NCBI GenBank assembly: GCA_034114085.1
Contig: JAXEWB010000056.1
Location: forward strand, 62,001-126,000
DNA length: 64,000 nucleotides
Reading direction: 5' to 3'
Source of the DNA: Spiro-02 sp034114085
Lineage (GTDB): Bacteria > Spirochaetota > Spirochaetia > Sphaerochaetales > Sphaerochaetaceae
Below are positions 24,285-31,412 of this stretch, one piece after another. The translations under genes and the position numbers were made by a program. Positions within the stretch are counted from its first letter, which is position 1, and every line of letters starts with the position of its first letter. The notes under the pieces are model-generated. The model was not told the origin of the DNA, did no database searches, and saw only the letters and a list, made by a program, of their open reading frames with translations.

Positions 24285-26183
24285 ATGAAAAAGGATTCAA
24301 AGATACTGAATTCCGTAGTGATTGCGATTTGCGTAATCGCCGGTGTGTTTCATTTGATCGCGGGGATTACGGCTGTCTCCACGATGACTCTGCGTACCTA
24401 TCATTGGTTGCTGATCGCCGTGCTGGTCTTTCTTGCGTATCCAGCGAAAAAAGGCGGCGAGGTACTGCGGTGGTATGACTGGCTGGGGCTCGTATGCGCA
24501 ATCGCATCGGCCACGTATGTAATCTTGGTCTGGCCATCGAGAGGTCAGTTGTTGGCTTCGTCCGATCCATTGTTCAAGGTGTTGGACAATGTGTTTGGAG
24601 TCATGCTGATTCTCGTTGTCCTTGAAGCTACAAGAAGGACTACGGGACTTGCGATGGCCATTACTGCGTCGGTATCGTTGATTTACCTTTTATGGCTTGG
24701 ACCATACATGCCCGGTATTTTATTGCACAAAGGCTATTCTTTCGCAAGAGTCATGCCATACATGATGTTTACGACTGAAGGCATATTCGGAATATCGTTG
24801 GGGACCTGCGCCTCGTTCATCGTATTGTTCGTATTGTTCGGGTCGTTTCTACAAGTTACAGGCGGCGGTGAATTTTTCATTGATGCCGCATATAGCGTAG
24901 CTGGACGTTTTCGTGGCGGTCCTGCGAAAACCGCCGTTCTCTCTTCTGGGCTGATGGGATGCATTTCAGGCTCCCCGATAGCCAATGTCGTAACAACCGG
25001 TACATTTACGATTCCATTGATGAAGCAGGCCGGCTACGAGCCTGAGACAGCCTGTGCAGTCGAAGCTGTCGCTTCTACCGGCGGAATGCTTATGCCTCCC
25101 ATGATGGGTGCGGCCGCCTTTATCATGGCTGAATATTTAAACATGCCATATGGAGAGATTTGTATCGCCGCCATTATTCCCGCGATCCTGTATTATGCGG
25201 TCCTGTTTGTGATTGTCGATAAAGAAGCCGCCAAGCACGATATCCTGGGGCTGCCCGCCGACAAACTGCCGAGATTGAAGGCCACCATGATGCGTTCCGG
25301 CCACCTATTGGTTCCTTTGCTTGTATTGATTGTTTGTCTGTTCAACAATTACTCTCCGCAACGTACCGTGTTCTGGTCTATCATCATTCTTATCGCGGTA
25401 TCTTTCCTCAAGGCGAGTACGCGATTGAACATCCCAAAAATTTTGAGTGCGTTCAAAGATGGCATTATCCAGGTCATTCCCGTCGCTACGGCTTGCGCCG
25501 CGGCCGGTATCGTTGTCGCCGCCATCAGCATGACGGGTCTTGGCGTCCGTTTTACATCATCGATCGTCAGTATCAGCGGTGGCAATCCATTTGTCGCTTT
25601 GGTGTTCACAATGTTTGCGTCGTTGATTCTTGGAATGGGCTTGCCCGCCGCTGCGGTATATATCGTAGTCGCGGTAGTCGCCGCTCCTGCGTTGGCCAAT
25701 ATGGGTTTTTCCCCTATTGCCTCCCACATGTTCGTGTTCTATTTCGGGATTATTTCGACCATTACGCCACCAGTGGCGCTGACCGCCTATGCCGCAGCGG
25801 GGCTCAGCAAAGGAGCTAGCGCTCCTAAAGTCGGTTTTAAAGCGTTCCTCTATGCGATTATCGCCTTCATTTTGCCGTATGTCTGGATGTATGAACCTAG
25901 CTTTCTGCTAGACGCTCCTGTATCCCAAATTATTCCGAATTTGTTAATCGCTGCGTTCGGCCTATTCTTTGTGGCGAGTGGGACTGTCGGATATTTGTTC
26001 AAGGAAGTTACGGGACTTGGACGATTTGTTTGTTATGTTTTGGCGATTTTGATGTTCGTGCCATTCTTGGTTGTCAACTATGTCGGCTTCGCACTGGGGC
26101 TTCTCTGCATCCTGTTGCGAAAGACCGCTGTCATAAAATTCATTGAGAAGAAGGAGTTGAGCAATGTCAACGAAACAGTTTAA
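24285..26183 (+). CDS. TRAP transporter fused permease (4TM-12TM)
   Basis: A 632-residue fusion of the small (about 4 helices) and large (about 12 helices) TRAP permease subunits, the usual arrangement for TAXI systems. Signature segments are SCASFIVLFVLFGSFL-like helices near residue 180, GGPAKTAVLSSGLMGCISGSP, then NVVTTGTFTIPLMKQAGY and EAVASTGGMLMPPMMGAAAF. The start at 24285 has GGAG 5 bases upstream; the frame is open to 24261. It uses an ion gradient and not ATP. It overlaps the DUF6282 gene by 20 bases. Confidence 0.94.
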   Translation: MKKDSKILNSVVIAICVIAGVFHLIAGITAVSTMTLRTYHWLLIAVLVFLAYPAKKGGEVLRWYDWLGLVCAIASATYVILVWPSRGQLLASSDPLFKVLDNVFGVMLILVVLEATRRTTGLAMAITASVSLIYLLWLGPYMPGILLHKGYSFARVMPYMMFTTEGIFGISLGTCASFIVLFVLFGSFLQVTGGGEFFIDAAYSVAGRFRGGPAKTAVLSSGLMGCISGSPIANVVTTGTFTIPLMKQAGYEPETACAVEAVASTGGMLMPPMMGAAAFIMAEYLNMPYGEICIAAIIPAILYYAVLFVIVDKEAAKHDILGLPADKLPRLKATMMRSGHLLVPLLVLIVCLFNNYSPQRTVFWSIIILIAVSFLKASTRLNIPKILSAFKDGIIQVIPVATACAAAGIVVAAISMTGLGVRFTSSIVSISGGNPFVALVFTMFASLILGMGLPAAAVYIVVAVVAAPALANMGFSPIASHMFVFYFGIISTITPPVALTAYAAAGLSKGASAPKVGFKAFLYAIIAFILPYVWMYEPSFLLDAPVSQIIPNLLIAAFGLFFVASGTVGYLFKEVTGLGRFVCYVLAILMFVPFLVVNYVGFALGLLCILLRKTAVIKFIEKKELSNVNETV

Positions 26184-27282
26184 CGAGTATTCCAGCTTGA
26201 ATGATATTCTAGATGCTTCAGTCAGCGATGAACGGATCCAACGACTGAAAGGCCTTTCTAGAATGGATTTGCCGGAAGGAACGCCAGAAGCGGTTCAGGA
26301 CTATATGATCAGGCAGTGGTGCAGGCAGGTCAATATCACTTACGCGCGGTTTGTCGCAGGTGTCAAAATCGACCCGAAGGATGTAGATTGGTGTATGAAA
26401 GGCGCTATCGATATTCACGCCCATGGTGGTTCTGACCCCTTCGGCAGGCTGATGCTTGAAGATGAAGTCGCCATCGACTATACAAAAGCCGGTATGGCCG
26501 CCGTCGTATTCAAGACTTGGCATACTCCGTCCGCTTCCAGAAATCAATTGCTTGACAAGATGATGAAGAAATGGGCGTCGGAACAGCCGGAACCTGTCAC
26601 GCCCGTTCAGATTTTTGGTGGTATCACATTGAACAAGACGGTAGGAGGATTGAATCCTATCGCTGTAGAACGATGTCTTAAGTTCCCCGGCTTCAAGTAT
26701 GTATGGCTTCCTATGGTCGATTCATACCATCACCAGCGCGTGGTGAATGACAACTGGGAGCCAGGCGCTGGAATTGAACTGTTGGATGGCAACCGGAAGG
26801 TAAAACCCGAGCTTAAAGAAATACTGCGTATTTGTGCGGACAATGACCTTGTCCTTGCCTCCGGGCATTATCCATATGAAGATTCAATCGTTGTGATGGA
26901 AGAGGCCCGAAAAATGGGGGTTAAGCATTGCGAACTGATTCATCCTACCCATATCCATTCAAAACACAGCATCAAGCAAATGAAAGAATATGCGGACATG
27001 GGCGTCATGGTGATGCTATGCGCCTTGGGATTTACTTGTTTCCCGATTCATGAAGAAGGGCCGATCTATGCAGCCAGGATCATCGAAGAAGTAGGTGAGG
27101 ACCATCTTGTTTTTGGTACGGATTATGGTCAAGTGCATAATCCTCCCCATGTAGTGGGTGTTCGGTGGGCGGTTCAGTTGTTATTGTCCTACGGAGTAAA
27201 GAAGGAGACCATTAGGAAGATTTTCAGCATCAATACCGCTAGGCATCTGGATATTGAACCTGTAGTCGGTCTTGAGGACTGA
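26164..27282 (+). CDS. DUF6282 family, amidohydrolase-like metalloprotein
   Basis: A 372-residue protein with an amidohydrolase-type TIM-barrel pattern: IDIHAHGGSDPF (metal HxH), VLASGHYPYEDS, LIHPTHIHSKHS (two further His) and LVFGTDYGQVHNP (catalytic Asp). This matches the uncharacterised DUF6282 family. The ATG at 26164 has AAGGAG 7 bases upstream and lies inside the permease end, so translation is coupled. A close paralogue at 38912-39991 occupies the same place after the second TRAP transporter, which argues that the enzyme acts on the TRAP substrate. Reaction unknown; hydrolysis of a cyclic amide or ester, or a decarboxylation, are possible for this fold. Confidence 0.85.
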   Translation: MSTKQFNEYSSLNDILDASVSDERIQRLKGLSRMDLPEGTPEAVQDYMIRQWCRQVNITYARFVAGVKIDPKDVDWCMKGAIDIHAHGGSDPFGRLMLEDEVAIDYTKAGMAAVVFKTWHTPSASRNQLLDKMMKKWASEQPEPVTPVQIFGGITLNKTVGGLNPIAVERCLKFPGFKYVWLPMVDSYHHQRVVNDNWEPGAGIELLDGNRKVKPELKEILRICADNDLVLASGHYPYEDSIVVMEEARKMGVKHCELIHPTHIHSKHSIKQMKEYADMGVMVMLCALGFTCFPIHEEGPIYAARIIEEVGEDHLVFGTDYGQVHNPPHVVGVRWAVQLLLSYGVKKETIRKIFSINTARHLDIEPVVGLED

Positions 27283-27424
27283 TACTCGGTTCGTAGAATT
27301 TGGTGAATCGATGGGGTGTTCATTGTGAGTTGCGGTCTGGAGAGGGCGGGTGGCGGTTCTTTGTTTGTTTTGTCCGCTACCTGTTCCTCCATGACGAATA
27401 GTATGTTTGTACGGGGGATTGGTC

Positions 27425-28456
27425 ATGCGTTGTACGATCTTGGGGATGGGAAGGACCGGGCATTCCACGGCTTGCTACCTGATGGACAGAGGGCAAGAGG
27501 TCGTTTGTTGGGATAGAAACGTTGAAAAGCTTTCAATGATAGACCAGAATGGAATTATCATTGCCGGTGCGCTTGATGGTACGTATCGTCCATGCTGCGA
27601 GCCGGTATTTGACAAGGCGATCGCAGAATCGGACTATGTCTTTGTGAACACCGTGGCGAGCGGCCACAAGGATATCGCACGTCTGTGCGCTGGAAAATTG
27701 AGGGCTGGACAACGGATATTGATATTCAACAGCAACTGGGGGGTATTGGAATTCCGCCAGATTCTAGGTCGTGAACTGGATGAAAAAGGGATCATCCTTG
27801 CGGAAACCGGCGGGATGCATTTAATGACGGATCTTCCCGAAGTCGGTCATTGTGTCTTGAAGAAAATCAAAAAAAGTCTGGGGGTATCCGCTTTCCCTGC
27901 TGGATCAGTCGATGTTGTCGTCAACGAGTTGAAAGCGGTATTCCCCCAGTTCTTCTCCAAACGCTCTCCGATACTGACCTCGCTGGATACTTCCAATCCT
28001 ATTTTGCATGCGCCCATTGCACTTTGTGGCTTTTCTAAGATTGAACAAGGTCTTGATCATTATTTCTATCGTGAGGGAGCGACTCCCCATGTCGTTTCAT
28101 ATATTGAGCAGATAGACATGGAACGTCTGGCTGTAATGACCCGCATGGGGGTGCGGGGGCAGTCCTGTCTTGAAATCGTAAACGTCGCATGGAATACAAG
28201 TTGCAACAATCTGTACGATGCCATTCATTTGAACTATCCAAACAGCAAGGGACCCCGGAATATCGAATACCGATTCATCACTGAGGATATACCTTTCGGT
28301 ATTGTTCCAATTGCAAAGTTAGGCGATTTGTATGGCGTCGAAACTCCGTATATCGATACATTGATCGACATGTACTGCAAATTGATGCAGCGTAATTTCG
28401 TTATGGTCGCGCCTGAGTTCTCGCAGGAGGATATCGCACAATTGATGCCGGAATAA
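27425..28456 (+). CDS. NAD/NADP-dependent opine-dehydrogenase-family enzyme
   Basis: A 343-residue protein of the octopine/nopaline dehydrogenase type. The N-terminal Rossmann motif is TILGMGRTGHSTACYL, and the C-terminal all-helical domain contains GATPHVVSYIEQIDMERLAVM and GPRNIEYRFITEDIPFG, with a candidate catalytic His, in the PF02317 style. These enzymes oxidise opines (N-carboxyalkyl amino acids) to amino acid plus 2-oxo acid, or the reverse. The ATG at 27425 follows GGGGGA; the frame extends to 27407. It is the last intact gene of the TRAP/DUF6282 operon, suggesting an opine-like or hydroxy-acid substrate. Confidence 0.82.
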   Translation: MRCTILGMGRTGHSTACYLMDRGQEVVCWDRNVEKLSMIDQNGIIIAGALDGTYRPCCEPVFDKAIAESDYVFVNTVASGHKDIARLCAGKLRAGQRILIFNSNWGVLEFRQILGRELDEKGIILAETGGMHLMTDLPEVGHCVLKKIKKSLGVSAFPAGSVDVVVNELKAVFPQFFSKRSPILTSLDTSNPILHAPIALCGFSKIEQGLDHYFYREGATPHVVSYIEQIDMERLAVMTRMGVRGQSCLEIVNVAWNTSCNNLYDAIHLNYPNSKGPRNIEYRFITEDIPFGIVPIAKLGDLYGVETPYIDTLIDMYCKLMQRNFVMVAPEFSQEDIAQLMPE

Positions 28457-28471
28457 TGAATATGGCGCTAT

Positions 28472-29158
28472 GTGAATTTATCATATGCAAGACAATCAAA
28501 CAAACAGATTTTTCATGTGACTGGCAAAGATGAGACTGTTTTTGATGTGAACGAGAATGAGCTTGCATGGATCAATGGCGCCAATGAACTACGTCCTCTG
28601 GTGAAAAGCGCGATTGTCTCATTGTGGTTTGTTGTAATTCATCCATTCGATGATGGAAACGGACGCATTTCCCGTGCTTTGGCCGACCATGTCCTTGCAA
28701 GAGGCGAACATCAACAATTCAGGTACTTGAGCTTGTCAAAGAAAATTCTTGATGAGCGCGCGGAATATTATGCCCGTCTGCAAGGGGTCGGCGGACAACG
28801 TGATAGTGCGGATATCACTGAGTGGCTTCTGTGGTATGTCCGCATGGCGACCCGCGCCTTGGGACGGACGTTGGAATCGTTTTCCGCGGCGATACGTCGG
28901 AGACGGCTCATCCAGTTCCTCGATCCAAGTGAATTCAACGCAAGGCAGATTTCCATGTTGATGAACCTTTCCGGGGGTGATTTCCGAGGAAAACTCACCA
29001 AGGGGAAATGGATGATAATGACGAAAAGTACGGCTGCCACGGCGATCCGGGATATTAACGCCTTGGTTGAAAAACATCTGTTGGTTCGTTCTGAACAAGG
29101 GGGCCGCAGTACTTCGTATGTTCTAGATATCGCGGCGTTGGATCAACAATGTTTATAA
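28472..29158 (+). pseudogene. 5'-truncated Fic-domain gene
   Basis: A 228-residue frame holding the C-terminal half of a Fic protein. The catalytic motif HPFDDGNGR is at 57-65, followed by SRALADHVLAR, a helical bundle and a winged-helix-like tail (ATAIRDINALVEKHLLVRSE). Fic enzymes of this type, which transfer AMP to protein targets, are normally about 350-380 residues; the N-terminal domain and usual inhibitory region are absent. The only start is a GTG at 28472 without a ribosome site, 15 bases after the dehydrogenase stop. It is probably a deletion remnant at the edge of the accessory island, although an unregulated short Fic protein cannot be excluded. Confidence 0.72.
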
Positions 29159-29281
29159 TTTCCCAATATGCTTTGTCTTTTCCAATATTGCGACCACTAC
29201 GTCATGTTCCAATCGGAAATAGACTTGCGTAGCAATATGATTCGGTTGTTCATTCGCAACATGGCATGTTTGGTATGAACG
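29159..29281. other. Short gap between fic remnant and the kinase/HTH cassette
   Basis: A+T-rich gap between two convergent frames. It has two near-copies of TTTCCAATATG/TTTTCCAATATTG spaced about 20 bases apart near 29160-29195 but no clear terminator, gene or RNA. Confidence 0.3.
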
Positions 29282-29317
29282 CTATCAATAGACTTATGTT
29301 TGTATTATGATACTAAA
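29282..29317 (+). repeat. Flanking direct repeat, left copy
   Basis: CTATCAATAGACTTAT (29282-29297) is repeated exactly at 30998-31013, and similarity continues for another 20 bases (about 14 of 20 identical, including TGATA-TAAA). The two copies are in the same orientation and bracket the two-gene HipA-like/HTH operon. This copy runs over the stop codon of the HTH gene, so it is partly coding. Confidence 0.8.
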
Positions 29318-30096
29318 TGTTGTTTGTATTCACGTAGACGGCGAAAGAAAGTTGCTTCACTCACGTGCAAAGTTTGACAAGCCTGTTGTATGGAGACTTT
29401 TCCATTGAGATAAGCTGTCATGGTTTCGGTCAGTTTTGGAGCGTCAATTGGAATTTTTTTTCTTCCTCTAAATTTTTCACGGGAGTGTTCAATGCCAAGT
29501 TTTTGGCGGTTCAACTGGTATTTTACACTTTTCACATACAAGGGCATAAGTACTTCGTACAGATATTTTCGATTTCGATCATCAATTGTGAGTTCTTGGG
29601 ATATGAAATCAGTATTGGTACAGATGAACTCCAATAACTTTCGCATGATTGTCTGGTTTCTGTCTCCCAACTCATTGAGACTATCGAAATAAACAATTTT
29701 CTTTGTGGTGTCCTGTGGACTTCGCACCACATACAAGTCATCCCCAGAATACTGCAAGGAAGTACGAATCAACCATTCCAATGGATTCAGATATTCCATG
29801 CCGGCATTGTCGAGAAGTTGCCAAAAATCTTCCCGGTTGGTACTTGGCGTTCGTTCCGAAATAAAGACTGGGATTTTATTTTCTCTGACATATTCGACCT
29901 TCTTCAATTCTAGATCGAGTCCTGGAATTCCTTGAAAGATTTTCGAGGGGATGAATTCAATAATGTTGTAGAACGGGGTAAATATATACTTGAACGTTTC
30001 ATCCTCGAACAAAATATATTCGATTTTGCAAGTCTGATAAGTAAAGCCATAATTATCATTGATACAGATAATGCCAGACGTGTGTACTTCTCTCAT
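29305..30096 (-). CDS. HTH protein paired with the HipA-like kinase
   Basis: A 263-residue protein of two parts. Residues 1-210 are a mixed alpha/beta region I do not recognise. Residues 211-263 (GRKKIPIDAPKLTETMTAYL, then IQQACQTLHVSEATFFRRL) look like a resolvase-type (HTH_7) helix-turn-helix, as at the end of serine recombinases, but no recombinase catalytic domain is present. Its start overlaps the HipA-like stop by 4 bases, so the two are translationally coupled like toxin-antitoxin partners. Base composition is much more A+T-rich than the neighbours, a sign of transfer. A role as antitoxin or operon repressor is inference from the pairing. Confidence 0.7.
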   Translation of the reverse strand: MREVHTSGIICINDNYGFTYQTCKIEYILFEDETFKYIFTPFYNIIEFIPSKIFQGIPGLDLELKKVEYVRENKIPVFISERTPSTNREDFWQLLDNAGMEYLNPLEWLIRTSLQYSGDDLYVVRSPQDTTKKIVYFDSLNELGDRNQTIMRKLLEFICTNTDFISQELTIDDRNRKYLYEVLMPLYVKSVKYQLNRQKLGIEHSREKFRGRKKIPIDAPKLTETMTAYLNGKVSIQQACQTLHVSEATFFRRLREYKQHLVS

Positions 30097-30956
30097 ATAT
30101 CCCCCTTGTGCTTTTTATATGAGTCATTTGGTATTCTCAGAATCTTTTCATAACGGTTGACCAGTATGTGGCTATAGAATTTTCTATGCAGTTCTGAAAT
30201 GGTTTCCATGTCCATGATAAACGTGATGATTCTGTCAATGTCCATTCGCTCGCAGATGTCGTTCAGAGCTCGGTTGCATTCTGGAAACGCCAGACTGGAG
30301 ATGACTTCGTAATATGAACTTTTCTTACCATCCAGTTTGATTTGGGATGTCGGGAATTTGAATATTCGTTCATCGGTAGCTTGTCGTGAATTAATAATGG
30401 AAAGCATTTCCCGCTCGTCAATCATCTGCGGAAACATGCAAGAACCATTGTCAAAGATAGGCGCAAGCCGATACCTGTTGTCCTTTTTTAGAAAGCCCCA
30501 ATTGCCGCCATGCCGATCAAAATTGCCAATGAGGGCGTCAACAATGAACATTTCCCAAAATAAGGATATGGTTTCTTTGACATCCGTCAATTTCGAGTTG
30601 TCTTTCAGCATCAGCATGATATCCGTGTAGGAATATTGGAATAGGTCTTTATCCTGGTCGAGAGTTGATTCACCTACATCATTGAATGGTACGAACTGTT
30701 CATCAACCCCTATGAAGTTTTTGCATGCGACAACCTGTTGTCCACTGTATGTTCCGAGATACGTTTCTTGTGCATTAAATCCCAAAAATTGAAAAATATG
30801 AGAACCCAGATACTCGGATATGTGGTTATTCCGTGAGCCAAAAGGTGTCTTTTTCTGAAACTTCAACATATATCGGGACTCGCCAATCTGTATTGCTAGT
30901 TTTTTTTCAGAGCCTCCGTAATATGTCTCTTGTTGTGGATACATTGAGAAATCCAT
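30093..30956 (-). CDS. HipA/CtkA-like protein kinase
   Basis: A 287-residue kinase-fold protein with HipA-type catalytic motifs in a compact form like Helicobacter CtkA. YMLKFQKK (about 30-37) may hold the ATP-binding Lys; DALIGNFDRHGGNW (140-153) is the catalytic loop with Asp147; LAPIFDNGSC (165-173) is the metal loop with Asp169. The separate HipA N-terminal domain is absent. The ATG has GAGG 8 bases upstream. It is the first gene of the pair with the HTH protein and lies just downstream of the right direct repeat, which probably contains its promoter or operator. Members of this superfamily phosphorylate tRNA synthetases or host proteins; the target here is unknown. Confidence 0.83.
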   Translation of the reverse strand: MDFSMYPQQETYYGGSEKKLAIQIGESRYMLKFQKKTPFGSRNNHISEYLGSHIFQFLGFNAQETYLGTYSGQQVVACKNFIGVDEQFVPFNDVGESTLDQDKDLFQYSYTDIMLMLKDNSKLTDVKETISLFWEMFIVDALIGNFDRHGGNWGFLKKDNRYRLAPIFDNGSCMFPQMIDEREMLSIINSRQATDERIFKFPTSQIKLDGKKSSYYEVISSLAFPECNRALNDICERMDIDRIITFIMDMETISELHRKFYSHILVNRYEKILRIPNDSYKKHKGDI

Positions 30957-30997
30957 GTTCTATACCTCAAATCATATGATACCTTGGTTTTGATTAA

Positions 30998-31033
30998 CTA
31001 TCAATAGACTTATTTATATATTTTGATAGTAAA
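30998..31033 (+). repeat. Flanking direct repeat, right copy
   Basis: Second copy of the 36-base imperfect direct repeat, about 42 bases upstream of the HipA-like start codon. Within it CTATCA (30998-31003) and TGATAG (31024-31029) are inverted, so it could also be an operator for the partner HTH protein. The outer position relative to the gene pair also suits a target-site or att-like duplication. Confidence 0.78.
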
Positions 31034-31241
31034 ATCAATGTCTTTGGACAAGAACTCTTATATGGTAGAAACTTGGAAAGCAATTCTTGGGATTTTAGCG
31101 TCAAGGTACTCTGTATCGATCCAGGAATGTGTTCAATTTTCTGGTTTGCGGACAAATGCTTGTGATACATACGTTCACACATGGCGATATTGATATTCTG
31201 CATAGTGATAGCGCCATGCGCCCTGTTTGTTTGCGAATATT

Positions 31242-31412
31242 CTAGCGATGCGACTTGTACGCTGTGATGTACTGATCTTTATCGCATGGTACGGACCAAG
31301 GAACGAGCGGACAATCCACCATCGCCAACGTTGGATCCAAATCAAGCAACGCAGTGAGGATTTCCGGTACTTTATTCATAGCTTTTTCCCGAAGCCCGCT
31401 AACGCTGACCAT
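31242..31412 (-). pseudogene. jetD stub (N-terminal 56 codons of the Wadjet nuclease gene)
   Basis: Directly overlapping the jetC stop by 14 bases is an ATG at 31412 with a strong GGAGG 6 bases upstream, exactly where jetD begins in Wadjet operons. The short product starts SVSGLREKAMNKVPEILTAL, which resembles the start of JetD (DUF3322) proteins, then degrades and stops at 31242. A full JetD is about 380-420 residues with a Toprim nuclease domain; nothing of that domain is found before the HipA-like gene. It appears that jetD has been deleted and the kinase/HTH cassette now lies where the rest should be. The assignment of the stub rests on position, ribosome site and weak similarity. Confidence 0.6.

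Noticed and set aside
23155..24300. 381-codon minus-strand frame opposite the first TAXI gene
   Set aside because: Long antisense frame caused by codon bias of the TAXI gene; no ribosome site or family pattern.
30994..31203. 69-codon minus-strand frame upstream of the HipA-like gene
   Set aside because: It overlaps the flanking repeat, has no ribosome-binding site and no recognisable pattern; it lies in the region left after jetD loss.
28462..31217. 10-bp inverted pair ATGGCGCTAT (28462-28471) and ATAGCGCCAT (31208-31217) around the island
   Set aside because: Only 10 bases match with no extension on either side, so it is too short to claim as element ends; the 36-bp direct repeats are better supported.
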